Assembly (NCBI GenBank): GCA_963811805.1
Contig: CAWESU010000001.1
Span: 1,860,001 to 1,924,000 of the forward strand
Length of the DNA stretch: 64,000 nucleotides
Source of the DNA: DAHUXN01 sp963811805
Lineage (GTDB): Bacteria; Acidobacteriota; Terriglobia; Acidiferrales; UBA7541
Direction of reading: 5' to 3'
Positions 55,621-64,000 of the stretch are shown here, piece after piece. Position 1 is the first letter of the stretch; each line of letters begins with the position of its first letter. A model generated the notes under the pieces. That model worked only from the letters and a program-made list of their open reading frames with translations, did not search any database and was not told the DNA's origin. The position numbers and the translations under genes were made by a program.

Positions 55621-56721
55621 CTAGTCGATGACTTTCACGCGCATCTGGTCGGTGATCCAGTTCACTTCCCAGGTCTTGCCGCCGTCGGCGGAGAATGCCT
55701 GCTCAAAATGCACGGTCTTGGGCCACCAGATAAATCGCACGTAGACATATTTTCCATCGACGGTATACATGCCGTAAAACTCGCCGGTGTCGCCATTGAA
55801 TTCGCCGATCTGCGGCACAAAAAGGACGCCATCCTTGCTGTTGGCCCAATAGAGGCTCCACTGATGCGTTTGCGGGTTGTACGTGCGCAAGGTGAGGCCT
55901 TCGATGCGGCCGGAGGAGCCGCTGGCCTCGAACTGCTCGAGTTGGCCGCGGCCGCCCCAAATGGTTCGCGTCACGGAGTCGGCGTCAAAGTCCGTCCAGG
56001 TGTGCGAACCGGTGAGAGGATTCAGAAGGCGTTTCAGGTGCAGCTTCCAGCTGCCGAGCTCGAAATCAAATCCGTGCTCCGGCGCATCCGCGCTGAGTGG
56101 CGGAGCCGCGATTTCCGTCGCGGCGTTATTTTCGCGGGTAAAGGTGGCAATCCAGTTCGTCTCCCATGTCTTGGTGCCGTCGGCGGAGAACGCCTGTTCG
56201 AAGCGGAAGGAATTCGGAGTGATGTCCGAATACACATTCCGGACATAAATGGCGCGGCCGCTAAACAATTCCTGATCGTAGAATTCGCCTCGCCCGTTGC
56301 GGAAGCCGCCAGTCATCGGCTGAGCGAGGTCTCCCTCTTTGCTGTCCGCGAAATACAAATTCCACTGGCCGGTTTGCGGGTCGTAGAGGCGCAAGGTCAG
56401 GGCCTCGAAGTGTCCTGTCGAGCCGTCGGCTTCGACTTCGCCCAAGTCGGCGCGGCCGTTCCAGATTTTTCGTACGGCGACCGCGCCATCCATTTGAATC
56501 CACGATGAAGAACCAGTGAGGGGATGCTGGAGGCGCGATATGTGTGTCTTCCAGGTACCGATCAGGAAGTCGAAGTCGTGCTGGCCGGCGGGCCCTGTTG
56601 CCGCGCTCTGCGAATCGCTCTGCGGCGAGGCCGCCCGGGCTAGCGGGGGATGCAAACTCACAGCAAACACGAGAATCGCGGCGGTGTACCACGCCCACGG
56701 ACATTTGAATCGAGTCGTCAT
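55621..56721 (-). CDS. Exported protein with two tandem DUF1579-like domains
   Basis: A 366-residue exported protein of unknown function. After a signal peptide ending ARAAS, two homologous domains of about 155 residues follow one another. The first has FDFLIGTWKTHISRLQHPLTGSS, NGRGEFYDQE and FEQAFSADGTKTWETNWIA. The second repeats these as FDFELGSWKLHLKRLLNPLTGSH, NGDTGEFYGMY and FEQAFSADGGKTWEVNWIT. Each looks like a calycin-like DUF1579 barrel, a possible small-molecule or lipid binder. I chose the ATG at 56721 at the signal peptide. It is divergent from the MocR regulator gene. Confidence 0.8.
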   Translation of the reverse strand: MTTRFKCPWAWYTAAILVFAVSLHPPLARAASPQSDSQSAATGPAGQHDFDFLIGTWKTHISRLQHPLTGSSSWIQMDGAVAVRKIWNGRADLGEVEADGSTGHFEALTLRLYDPQTGQWNLYFADSKEGDLAQPMTGGFRNGRGEFYDQELFSGRAIYVRNVYSDITPNSFRFEQAFSADGTKTWETNWIATFTRENNAATEIAAPPLSADAPEHGFDFELGSWKLHLKRLLNPLTGSHTWTDFDADSVTRTIWGGRGQLEQFEASGSSGRIEGLTLRTYNPQTHQWSLYWANSKDGVLFVPQIGEFNGDTGEFYGMYTVDGKYVYVRFIWWPKTVHFEQAFSADGGKTWEVNWITDQMRVKVID

Positions 56722-56801
56722 TTTTCGTTTTTCGCTCAGGCGGCCTCGCGCAAACGTTCTGCTCCAAGCGTGAATCATGGGATAATGAGTGGACGGCAAC
56801 A

Positions 56802-56835
56802 ATATCCACTTGTGAAGACTTGATATGACCACTTG
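56802..56835. promoter_or_regulatory. Direct repeats upstream of the MocR regulator
   Basis: Two direct copies of CCACTTG, each after an ATAT element (56802-56812 and 56823-56835), are spaced 23 bp apart just before the MocR gene. MocR-type regulators often bind direct repeats near their own promoters, so this is a candidate autoregulatory operator. Confidence 0.35.
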
Positions 56836-56844
56836 GGTCGAGCG

Positions 56845-58380
56845 ATGAAACGAGTTTCCGGCGGTTTATTTCCGCCGATCGCGCTGGAGCGCAGCAAAGG
56901 GCAGCCGATCTACCGGCAGCTCTACGACTGGTTCCAACGGGCCATCGCGAGCGGGCAGCTAAAGCCAGGGCAACGCGTGCCGTCGACGCGCGCGCTGGCG
57001 GCGGAACTGAAGATTTCGCGCATCCCTGTGCTGAACGCGTTTGAGCAGCTGCATGCCGAAGGCTACCTGCAGACTTTTATGGGTGCGGGGACTTGCGTGG
57101 CGAGTTCCATTCCGCAAGAGATCGTCGCGCCTCCGCCGGCGAAATTGACCGGCAAGGCGGCGGGGAAACTCGCGCGGCCGGTTCGCCGAACGGCGAAGCG
57201 GAAAATCTCAGACGCCAATCTCTCAGCGAAAATTGTGGGGCCGCAGCCGTGGCTGAACCTGAAGGGCGCTTTCCGCATGCACTTGCCCGCGCTCGATCAA
57301 TTCCCCGTCGAGGTGTGGTCGCGGCTGGTGGCGCGGCATGCGCGAAAATTGTCGAAGCAAACCATGGCTTACGGCGAGCCCATGGGCTACGCGCCGTTTC
57401 GCGAAGCCATCGCGCAATATATCGGCGCGGTCCGCGCGGTGCGCTGCGAGGCGTCGCAGATCATGGTGGTTGCGGGCTCGCAGCAGGGTTTGCAACGCTC
57501 CGCCAGAGTGCTGGTCAACCCCGGCGATGCGGTGTGGATGGAAGAGCCGGGCTATTTCGGAGCGCGGCGGGCGTTCGCGGCGGTGGGCGCGCGGCTGATT
57601 CCTGTTCCGGTGGACGAAGAAGGCCTGATCGTCGAAGAGGGCATTCGGCGCTGCCCGAAAGCGCGGGCGGTGTACATAACGCCGTCGCATCAATATCCTC
57701 TGGGCACCACGATGAGCGCGACGCGACGGATGCAGTTGCTCAACTGGGCTTCGCGCTCGGGCGCGTGGATCATCGAAGATGATTACGACAGCGAATATCG
57801 CTTTGGCGTTCGCCCCATCGGCTCGCTGCAAGGCCTTGATTCCGACGCGAGAGTGATCTACGTGGGAACGTTCAGCAAAGTGATGTTTCCGGCGCTGCGC
57901 ATGGGCTATTTAGTGGTTCCTGAGGACCTGGCGCCCGCGTTCTCAGCCGCTCGCGACGCCGACGACATTTTTTCTCCCACGCTCTACCAAGCTGTTTTGA
58001 CGGACTTCATCACCGAGGGGTATTTCGGGCGGCACGTTCGCCGCATGCGCATGCTTTATATGGAGCGCTGCAACACGCTGGTGGAGGAAATTCGCGGCGA
58101 GCTGAGTGATGTGCTGGAAATTGTCAGCGCCGAAGCGGGGATGCACGTGACAGGCTTGCTCCCGGCGGGCGTGGACGACGCAGCGGTGTCGCAACACGCC
58201 ATGGAGAACGGGATCTCCGTCATGCCATTGTCGTTTTGCTATTTGAAGCGTCCAATACGGAACGGTCTTGTGCTCGGCTACGGAACAACAGATGGCGCGC
58301 AGATTCGGGAGGGCGTGCGCAAACTGAGAGCGAGCCTCGAAGCGGTGATGGGCGGACGGGTTTCCAGGGCTCGCCACTAA
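56845..58380 (+). CDS. MocR-family (GntR winged helix plus aminotransferase fold) transcription regulator
   Basis: A 511-residue PLP-dependent regulator. Residues about 15-85 form a GntR winged helix (QPIYRQLYDWFQRAIASGQLKPGQ, then VPSTRALAAELKISRIPV). The remainder is a fold-type I aminotransferase-like domain: DDYDSEYRFGV with the ring Asp, and the PLP lysine in GTFSKVMFPALRMGYLVVP. In the family, PLP or an amino compound bound to it controls transcription. The ATG at 56845 is preferred; a TTG lies four codons upstream. Its stop overlaps the stop of the phosphonate-operon transporter gene on the opposite strand, so it could sense an amine such as aminoethylphosphonate, but it might also control vitamin B6 or GABA genes elsewhere. 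Confidence 0.9.
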   Translation: MKRVSGGLFPPIALERSKGQPIYRQLYDWFQRAIASGQLKPGQRVPSTRALAAELKISRIPVLNAFEQLHAEGYLQTFMGAGTCVASSIPQEIVAPPPAKLTGKAAGKLARPVRRTAKRKISDANLSAKIVGPQPWLNLKGAFRMHLPALDQFPVEVWSRLVARHARKLSKQTMAYGEPMGYAPFREAIAQYIGAVRAVRCEASQIMVVAGSQQGLQRSARVLVNPGDAVWMEEPGYFGARRAFAAVGARLIPVPVDEEGLIVEEGIRRCPKARAVYITPSHQYPLGTTMSATRRMQLLNWASRSGAWIIEDDYDSEYRFGVRPIGSLQGLDSDARVIYVGTFSKVMFPALRMGYLVVPEDLAPAFSAARDADDIFSPTLYQAVLTDFITEGYFGRHVRRMRMLYMERCNTLVEEIRGELSDVLEIVSAEAGMHVTGLLPAGVDDAAVSQHAMENGISVMPLSFCYLKRPIRNGLVLGYGTTDGAQIREGVRKLRASLEAVMGGRVSRARH

Positions 58381-59732
58381 GACTTGGTCGCAGCGCCAGC
58401 TTTCGTCCTGATTTGCATCGACTGATAAAGGAAGAGGTAACCCGCCGCGAGCGCGGAAAGCGCGCTCACTGCAGCGAGAGCCACGAAGACGCCGTACCAG
58501 CCGAACCTCACCGCGACGCGAGCCACAGTGTCGCCCGCGAGCACTCCACCGAGGTAGCCCACGCCGTCGATGATCCCCGAGGAAGTGGCGCCAGCCTGTT
58601 TGCCGCCAAAGTCCAGCGCGAACGCTCCGGCAAGATACGAATACGGACCAAGCAAGCAAAAGGCGGCCACTCCGACCAGCGTCACCGGGATGATGGATGC
58701 GGAGCCGCCGCGGGGGATAAACGCGAGGATCAGCAACGTCACGACAGTCGCAGCGAGGCCGAAAAACATGATCATGGCGCGGCCGGTCACTCCCAATTTG
58801 TCGCTGGCCCAGCCGGTGATGATTACGGAAGCGGCTCCGACGGCGGGAAAAATCGCGCTCATGTTTGCGGCGCTGGCGTCGCTATAGCCGAAGAAGTTGT
58901 GAAAATAAACGGGAGTCCAAGTGTTGAAGGTTTCGCGAACGATGGTGCATCCGAGCGAGAGCAGGCAGACAAAAATGAATGCGCGGCTGGAGAGCAGCGG
59001 CTTAACGAGAGCCCAGAAACTTTGCGGCTTGGCGCCGGATTCGCCGAACAAGTTGAGCGGATTGACCTGCACCTCGGGGTAGCCGGCCTCGACTCGAGAT
59101 TCGCGCAAGAAGAGGAGATTCGCAATCAGCGTGCAGCCAGCAATGCCAGCGGCAAAATAAAACAGCGCGCGCCAACCGTAGCCGTGCGCGAGCAGGAGGC
59201 CCATCGAGCGCCGCGCGACCGCATCGCCGATAAGAAAGCTGAGGCTGAGAATGCCCATGATGGTGCCGTAGGAGGAGTAGTGAAACCACTTCGAGCAGAC
59301 TTTCACCAGGCCGGCCCAGCCGATCGATTGCGTCAGGCGATTGCCAATCCACGCGATGGTGAATATGGGCAAGGCGCCGCCGGAAGCGAACAACAAAGTA
59401 AAGGCGATGGCGCCTCCGAGGCCGAAGGTGAAGCTTCGCTTCCCGCCCCAGATGTCTCCCAGTTCGGTCAAGAACAACTTGCCGAGGGCGTAAGCAAGAA
59501 CTCCGAGAGAAGCGATCATGCCCAAGCGAACGATGGCGTCGTTGCTGCTCATGCCCCGGCGATGCAGGTGGTCGATGAGAAGCGGCATGGCCACGGAGAG
59601 ATCGGAGCGGCAAAAGTAGTAAGCGGCGTATCCGGTGAAGAGCAGGACGACGGTGACCGTTTGGTGAAAGCGCAGTCGGTTCGCGCCGGTAGGTTTCTGC
59701 GGGGTAGCTGGGTTCGGGCCGGAGTGGCTCAT
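58377..59732 (-). CDS. OPA-type MFS transporter, probably for a phosphonate or organophosphate
   Basis: A 451-residue inner-membrane transporter with twelve helices, of the organophosphate:phosphate antiporter type (GlpT/UhpT relatives). Helix 1 carries GYAAYYFCRSDLSVAMPLL, and RSFTFGLGGAI lies in the next loop. The ATG at 59732 is one base from the stop of the phosphonoacetaldehyde hydrolase gene, so it belongs to that operon. The position next to phnX and a FAD amine oxidase suggests uptake of 2-aminoethylphosphonate or a methylated relative. This is an inference; close OPA members carry several phospho-compounds. Confidence 0.85.
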   Translation of the reverse strand: MSHSGPNPATPQKPTGANRLRFHQTVTVVLLFTGYAAYYFCRSDLSVAMPLLIDHLHRRGMSSNDAIVRLGMIASLGVLAYALGKLFLTELGDIWGGKRSFTFGLGGAIAFTLLFASGGALPIFTIAWIGNRLTQSIGWAGLVKVCSKWFHYSSYGTIMGILSLSFLIGDAVARRSMGLLLAHGYGWRALFYFAAGIAGCTLIANLLFLRESRVEAGYPEVQVNPLNLFGESGAKPQSFWALVKPLLSSRAFIFVCLLSLGCTIVRETFNTWTPVYFHNFFGYSDASAANMSAIFPAVGAASVIITGWASDKLGVTGRAMIMFFGLAATVVTLLILAFIPRGGSASIIPVTLVGVAAFCLLGPYSYLAGAFALDFGGKQAGATSSGIIDGVGYLGGVLAGDTVARVAVRFGWYGVFVALAAVSALSALAAGYLFLYQSMQIRTKAGAATKS

Positions 59733-59733
59733 G

Positions 59734-60597
59734 CTACTTTGCTGTCGAACGACGAGGGCGTTTCGCAGATGCGAGGCGCGCGTCAATGTCATCCAAGACG
59801 GCGTCCAGTTCGGCGAGGGTATCCACAACGTAGTGTGCGCCGGCCTGTTGCAATTCGCGGCGCGCGTCCGCGAGGCGAGTGCGCCGCTGGTTGGCGGGAA
59901 GCGCGTGAAACTCCTCGCAGGAAAGTCCGATGCCGTTTCCCGTGCCGGCGACGCCGACGGACCACATGCCCGCGTTCAATCCTTCTTCGATATCGGCGGG
60001 CGTGTCTCCTATTTTTGCCATGGCAGCGAACGGATAAACCTGCAACCTGACGGCGCATTCGTAGAGCATGAAAGGCTCGGGGCGGCCCACGCCGACATCC
60101 TCCGGCGAGAGGCTGCAATCCGGCGTGTAGCCGGCCTTGGCGCTGTTTTCCACGAGGAGATCCAACATCGCCCGCGTGTAACCGGTGGTGGATCCGATCT
60201 TCAAGCCGCGCTTGCGAAAACCCTTCACGCTCTCCAAAACGCCGGGAATGAGACCGGAATATTCGGCTAAGCACGAAAGCTGCGACGGGATAAATCGCTG
60301 ATACATTTCCTCGGCGTCGGTCTCCGTTGGTGCAGTTCCATGGCGCGCTTGCCATGCACGGCGCACTCTGGGCAGCGATAAAATCCGGCGGATGTGATCT
60401 TTTTTCGGTAGGCCCATGTCGCGCCGTACCTCGGCTTCGGTTAATTCAATGCCGGCTTTGGCAAACACCAGCAAGAGGGTGTGCGCGGGTGCGAGGCTGC
60501 CAAAATCCACGGTGGTGCCGGCCCAATCGAGGACCAGCGCTTTCAGTTTGCTCGCCGAAACGGTGTTGGGCGGAAATTTGGTGTTCAGAAGTTTCAC
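59734..60597 (-). CDS. phnX: Phosphonoacetaldehyde hydrolase
   Basis: A 287-residue HAD-superfamily enzyme that splits phosphonoacetaldehyde into acetaldehyde and phosphate. LVLDWAGTTVDFGSLAP holds the nucleophile Asp24 and the typical Ala/Gly context. MGLPKKDHIRRIL carries the Schiff-base lysine (about Lys65). Later, GSTTGYTRAMLD and AKIGDTPADIEEGLNAG complete the HAD motifs. All key residues are intact. The GTG start overlaps the stop of the FAD oxidase gene (GTGA) and its own stop is one base from the transporter start, so the three are tightly coupled. Confidence 0.95.
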   Translation of the reverse strand: MKLLNTKFPPNTVSASKLKALVLDWAGTTVDFGSLAPAHTLLLVFAKAGIELTEAEVRRDMGLPKKDHIRRILSLPRVRRAWQARHGTAPTETDAEEMYQRFIPSQLSCLAEYSGLIPGVLESVKGFRKRGLKIGSTTGYTRAMLDLLVENSAKAGYTPDCSLSPEDVGVGRPEPFMLYECAVRLQVYPFAAMAKIGDTPADIEEGLNAGMWSVGVAGTGNGIGLSCEEFHALPANQRRTRLADARRELQQAGAHYVVDTLAELDAVLDDIDARLASAKRPRRSTAK

Positions 60598-61739
60598 GCG
60601 GCCGCACCCGTTTCGCGAAGAGTTTGTTCGGCGATGCCGAAGGACATGGTCATGCCGATGCCGGTGGTGACGATGACCACGCGAACACCTTTGACGGGAC
60701 TGAAATCAAGATAGGCGTGCGCGGGGTGCTTCGCGTAGACACCGTGCCAATATTCGGCGATCTCCAGGGTCGGGACGGACAGGTATTGTCGCGCGTAATC
60801 AAGGATCAGCCGATTGATGACGGACTTATCAAATATGTCCACGGCGAGGCCGTATTCGTGGCTGTCGCCAAGGGTCAATTCTCCGGAGGCGTTCTGCGAA
60901 ACCATGACGTGGATGCCCCATTTCTCGAACTCGGGAGTTTCTCGCTCGATGCGCTCCTTCAACGCGTGAAGGCTGGAGCAGATTTGAAAGGTTGGATAGT
61001 GCTTAAAGGTGAGGCCGAACGCGAGCGAAGGGCCGAGCGCCCATCCTTGCGGCTGCGGCGCGGTGCGCATCATTTGCAATTTGCAACGCGTAAGGCCCTT
61101 TTCGCGGAGAGATTCGGGAAATAAGGTCTGAAAGTCATCGCCTCCGGCGACGATGATGGAGTCCGCCTGCCATCGTTGATCTTTCGTTTCCAGGAGCGAA
61201 GTATCGACCCTGTGCACGGCGGTGTTGAAAGAGAAGTGCACGCCGAAGCGCTCGGCGAGAAATTTCGGGAGGCTGCTGATGACTTGGCGAGGGTCAACGG
61301 TCAATTCGGTGGGACTCCAAAGCGCTCCCAGCAAGCCTTCTGGACGAATGGCGCGGGTGCGCTCGAGAGTTTCGCGAGGATCCAGCCAGGCGCACTCATA
61401 GCCGAGCGATGGGGCTTTATCGCTGAACTCCTTGCCGACCGCAGCTTCGTCATCGCGATAGGCAACGTGGAGCGAGCCGGTTGCGAAAAAAGGCAGCTTG
61501 GCTTGTTGCAAAACATCAACCCAAAGGGCGCGGCTGCGAAGAGCCATTTCGTGCAAGGGCCCGGCGGGTTGTCCAATCGGCCAAATCATGCCGAAGTTGC
61601 GGATGGAAGCGCCATTGGCGGCGGGATTTCGCTCGAAGACGACCACGCGCCGGCCAGAGCGCGCTGCGATGTACGAATGCGCCAGCCCCACGATGCCCGC
61701 ACCAACAATGGCGACATCCACCTTCTGGGCGTTCATCAT
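60594..61739 (-). CDS. FAD-dependent amine oxidase, phosphonate-associated type
   Basis: A 381-residue FAD enzyme of the DAO/glycine-oxidase fold. The N-terminus VDVAIVGAGIVGLAHSYIAARSG holds the dinucleotide motif, and NFGMIWPIGQPAGP follows, a segment I associate with the oxidoreductase family proposed in phosphonate gene sets (TIGR03364 type). It would oxidise aminoethylphosphonate or an N-methylated relative to phosphonoacetaldehyde, feeding phnX directly and replacing the transaminase PhnW, which is absent here. The start is 61739 or the next codon 61736; GGAG lies four to seven bases upstream. It begins 31 bp after the ppk stop, on the same strand. Confidence 0.88.
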   Translation of the reverse strand: MMNAQKVDVAIVGAGIVGLAHSYIAARSGRRVVVFERNPAANGASIRNFGMIWPIGQPAGPLHEMALRSRALWVDVLQQAKLPFFATGSLHVAYRDDEAAVGKEFSDKAPSLGYECAWLDPRETLERTRAIRPEGLLGALWSPTELTVDPRQVISSLPKFLAERFGVHFSFNTAVHRVDTSLLETKDQRWQADSIIVAGGDDFQTLFPESLREKGLTRCKLQMMRTAPQPQGWALGPSLAFGLTFKHYPTFQICSSLHALKERIERETPEFEKWGIHVMVSQNASGELTLGDSHEYGLAVDIFDKSVINRLILDYARQYLSVPTLEIAEYWHGVYAKHPAHAYLDFSPVKGVRVVIVTTGIGMTMSFGIAEQTLRETGAAA

Positions 61740-61770
61740 TTCTCCATTCCCGTGGTGGCGCCTTCGAACA

Positions 61771-63981
61771 CTAACGGGCGGTTGGGCTTGGCGTCAACTC
61801 GGGCTCTGGGGGAGCTTGCCATCGTGCCGACAATACCTCAAACACCGGTGAGGTTTTTAGCTTTTCCATCACCTGGAGCGGCAATGATGCGGTCAAGCCA
61901 TCCTGGCTCCGGGCGACATTCATGAAGAATTGCTGCACATTGAAGCGCGTTCCGTTTGTGGGCGAGTGCAGCCCACGCCGTGGCAGCCCTGCGTATTCCC
62001 CATCGGATGAAAGGAAGCGCGCCTTTTGCGTGTCCGCAAAATAGGGCAGCAGAATCTCGGAGCAGACTTTCTGGCAGAGCGCGAGATCTTTGAGGCGGAA
62101 GATTACTTCGACGCGCTCGTAGAGATTGCGCGGCATCCAGTCGGCGCTGCCCAGATAAACTTCCGGGTTGCCTCCGTTGCCGAAGACGAAGATTCGGCTG
62201 TGTTCCAGGAAACGACCGACGACGCTGCGCACGCGGATGCGACTGCTGATTCCCCGGACGCCGGGACGCAGCGCGCAGGCGCCGCGCACAATCAGTTCAA
62301 TGTGCACGCCGGCTTGTGAGCCGCGATAGAGCGCTTCGATGATGCCTTTGTCGAGCAGAGAGTTCACCTTCGCGACGATGAGCGACTGACGGCCGGCCTT
62401 GGCGTGGGCCGCTTCGCGATCGATCAAGCTCACGCAGTTTTTGCCGAGGTTCAGAGGCGCAACGGACAATGGGCCATAGTGCGCCTGCTCTGAATAGGCG
62501 GTGAGGAAGTTGAAAACGTAGTGAACGGCTTCGGTGATTTGGCGATTGCAGGTGAGCAGGCTCAAATCGGTGTAGAAGCGCGCGGTGGAGGGATTGTAAT
62601 TGCCGGTGCCGAGATGAGCGTAGCGGCGGACTTTGCCATTGGCGTCGCGGCGCACCAACAAAGCGAGTTTGCAATGCGTCTTCAGTCCCACCAGGCCGTG
62701 ATACACCTGCACGCCGGCTTCCTGGAGGCTGCGCGCCCAGCGGATGTTGGATGCCTCGTCGAAGCGGGCCTTCAACTCGACGACAACGGTGACTTCTTTT
62801 TTGGCCGCCGCTTCCATCAGCGCCCGAACGATGGGTGAATCTTCGCTGGTGCGATAAAGAGTCTGCTTGATGGAGAGTACGTCGGGGTCACGGGCCGCGC
62901 TCTCGATGAAGTCAACCACCGTGGAATACGAATCATAAGGATGATGCAAGAGCACGTCGCGTTCGCGGATAAGGTTGAAGAGGGCGCGCGGCTCGCGCGG
63001 AACGTGCAGCTCCTTGGGGGTAAAGGGCGGAAATTTCAGGTCGGGCCGCGGCGTCTGGTCGTAGAAATTGAAAAGGCGTGACAGGTTAACCGGGCCGTTC
63101 GCTTCAAAGATCTGTCCGGCGGCCAGACGGAAATTCGAGCGCAGGCGCTCGATGATCTCCGGGTCCGCGCCGGCTTCGATTTCCAGGCGCACGGCCTCGC
63201 CTTTGCGGCGGCGATGGAGCTGCAAATCGACGGAATCGAGGATGCTTCGTGATTCTTCTTCGCGGAGATAAAGATTGCTGTTGCGCGTGACGCGGAAAGC
63301 GGCGGACGACAGAATCTTGTATCCATGGTACAGGCGTTCGATATAAGCCTCGACGATATCGTGAAGGAAGATGTACTCGATGGAGCCTTCGGCGGACGGA
63401 ATGCGAAAAACGCGGGGAAGGGCGCGTGGAACGGTGACCACTCCGAGAAAAGTTTGCGAATCTTTGCGTTTGCGTTGAAGAAGGCATGCCACGCAAAGAG
63501 CTTTGTTCAAGACGCGAGGGAAGGGATGCGCGGGGTCTACGGTGACGGGCGTCATCAGCGGTTCGACGTGCTCAAGATAGAACCTCTCCACGGCCTTTCG
63601 CGCTTCCGGCTTTAGCTGGCGGAAGTCGCGGACTCTGACCGATTCCTCGGCGAGGGCAGGAACGAGCTTTTCGCGCCAGCAGTCGTATTGATCCTTCACG
63701 AACTCGTGAAGGCCGGTGGAAAGCTGCGCCAGCACTTCGCCGGGGGCCAGACCATCCGGCCCGGTTTCTCCACGCCCCTGCTCGGCCTGCTGCAGAAGAC
63801 CGGCGACGCGAACTTCCACAAATTCGTCGAGGTTGCTCGCGGTAATCGCGAGAAACTTGACGCGTTCGAGCAGCGGATTGCTGGCGTCGAGGGCTTCCTC
63901 CCAAACGCGGCGATTGAATTGCAGCCAGGAAAGATGGCGGTTAAAGAAAAGGTGTGGATGTTCTGAGACGGAGCGGCGCAC
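61771..63981 (-). CDS. ppk1: Polyphosphate kinase 1
   Basis: A 736-residue enzyme that polymerises the terminal phosphate of ATP into polyphosphate, or runs in reverse. The N-terminus HLSWLQFNRRVWEEA is the PPK1 signature. Both conserved histidines are present: His436 in GLKTHCKLALLVRRD, the phosphorylated residue, and His594 in FLEHSRIFVFGNGG. PhospholipaseD-like C-terminal domains complete the chain at about the normal length of the family. A GTG at 63981 with AGAGG upstream is a good start. It is the first gene of a minus-strand series that continues at 31 bp with the FAD oxidase, phnX and a transporter. Confidence 0.97.
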   Translation of the reverse strand: MRRSVSEHPHLFFNRHLSWLQFNRRVWEEALDASNPLLERVKFLAITASNLDEFVEVRVAGLLQQAEQGRGETGPDGLAPGEVLAQLSTGLHEFVKDQYDCWREKLVPALAEESVRVRDFRQLKPEARKAVERFYLEHVEPLMTPVTVDPAHPFPRVLNKALCVACLLQRKRKDSQTFLGVVTVPRALPRVFRIPSAEGSIEYIFLHDIVEAYIERLYHGYKILSSAAFRVTRNSNLYLREEESRSILDSVDLQLHRRRKGEAVRLEIEAGADPEIIERLRSNFRLAAGQIFEANGPVNLSRLFNFYDQTPRPDLKFPPFTPKELHVPREPRALFNLIRERDVLLHHPYDSYSTVVDFIESAARDPDVLSIKQTLYRTSEDSPIVRALMEAAAKKEVTVVVELKARFDEASNIRWARSLQEAGVQVYHGLVGLKTHCKLALLVRRDANGKVRRYAHLGTGNYNPSTARFYTDLSLLTCNRQITEAVHYVFNFLTAYSEQAHYGPLSVAPLNLGKNCVSLIDREAAHAKAGRQSLIVAKVNSLLDKGIIEALYRGSQAGVHIELIVRGACALRPGVRGISSRIRVRSVVGRFLEHSRIFVFGNGGNPEVYLGSADWMPRNLYERVEVIFRLKDLALCQKVCSEILLPYFADTQKARFLSSDGEYAGLPRRGLHSPTNGTRFNVQQFFMNVARSQDGLTASLPLQVMEKLKTSPVFEVLSARWQAPPEPELTPSPTAR

Positions 63982-64000
63982 GGGAACCTCTGAGGGGGGC

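Noticed and set aside
58236..60050. 604-codon open frame antisense to the transporter and phnX
   Set aside because: Rich in Glu, Arg and Ala with no domain pattern; the opposite strand carries two well-supported coupled genes.

Overview
The window looks like a piece of a high-GC Acidobacteriota chromosome. The evidence is the protein mix: a VWFA-related secreted protein of the acidobacterial type, a TonB-dependent receptor with an N-terminal carboxypeptidase-regulatory-like domain, a winged-helix regulator joined to a membrane domain, large sortilin-like Asp-box proteins and DUF3857 transglutaminase-like proteins. No single marker fixes the species. Genes are dense on both strands, with one tRNA and one insertion sequence. 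I see no CRISPR array, rRNA or prophage.

Layout. 0-2.2 kb: a STAS protein and a cyclic-nucleotide-domain/thioredoxin-reductase fusion that lacks redox cysteines. 2.5-7.6 kb: an EmrAB-TolC-like efflux set with a cytidylate-kinase-like gene inside it. 7.7-10.9 kb: a large Asp-box propeller protein. 11-19.3 kb: an envelope/peptidoglycan block with a nitrilase-type hydrolase, a DacB-type carboxypeptidase, a serine hydrolase/VanX fusion, an amino acid permease and a divergent M23 peptidase. 19.4-30.5 kb: a propeller-amidohydrolase, tRNA-Pro, an FG-GAP propeller, a second Asp-box giant, a TonB receptor and a DUF5666-like protein. 30.7-36.9 kb: a sialidase-like protein with a split regulator, a coupled START-like/CDP-alcohol transferase/GtrA set, and YqeY. 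37.3-43.7 kb: two tandem transglutaminase-like genes (one catalytically dead) and an OPT transporter. 43.8-45.3 kb: an IS5-group element sitting in a small membrane-protein gene. 45.4-56.7 kb: rhomboid, M20 peptidase, VWA protein, 2-hydroxyacid dehydrogenase, gpmI, a class V aminotransferase, homoserine dehydrogenase and two envelope proteins. 56.8-64 kb: a MocR regulator facing a compact operon of polyphosphate kinase, a FAD amine oxidase, phosphonoacetaldehyde hydrolase and an OPA-type transporter.

The most interesting functional unit is that last operon. It appears to import an aminoethylphosphonate-like compound, release phosphate from it, and carry the enzyme that stores phosphate as polyphosphate on the same transcript. 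The second is the D-Ala-D-Ala/peptidoglycan salvage block. A third theme is technical or evolutionary: four genes carry what look like single-event frameshifts (five sites), mostly in or beside short runs. The window therefore holds either real decay or phase variation, or uncorrected sequencing errors.
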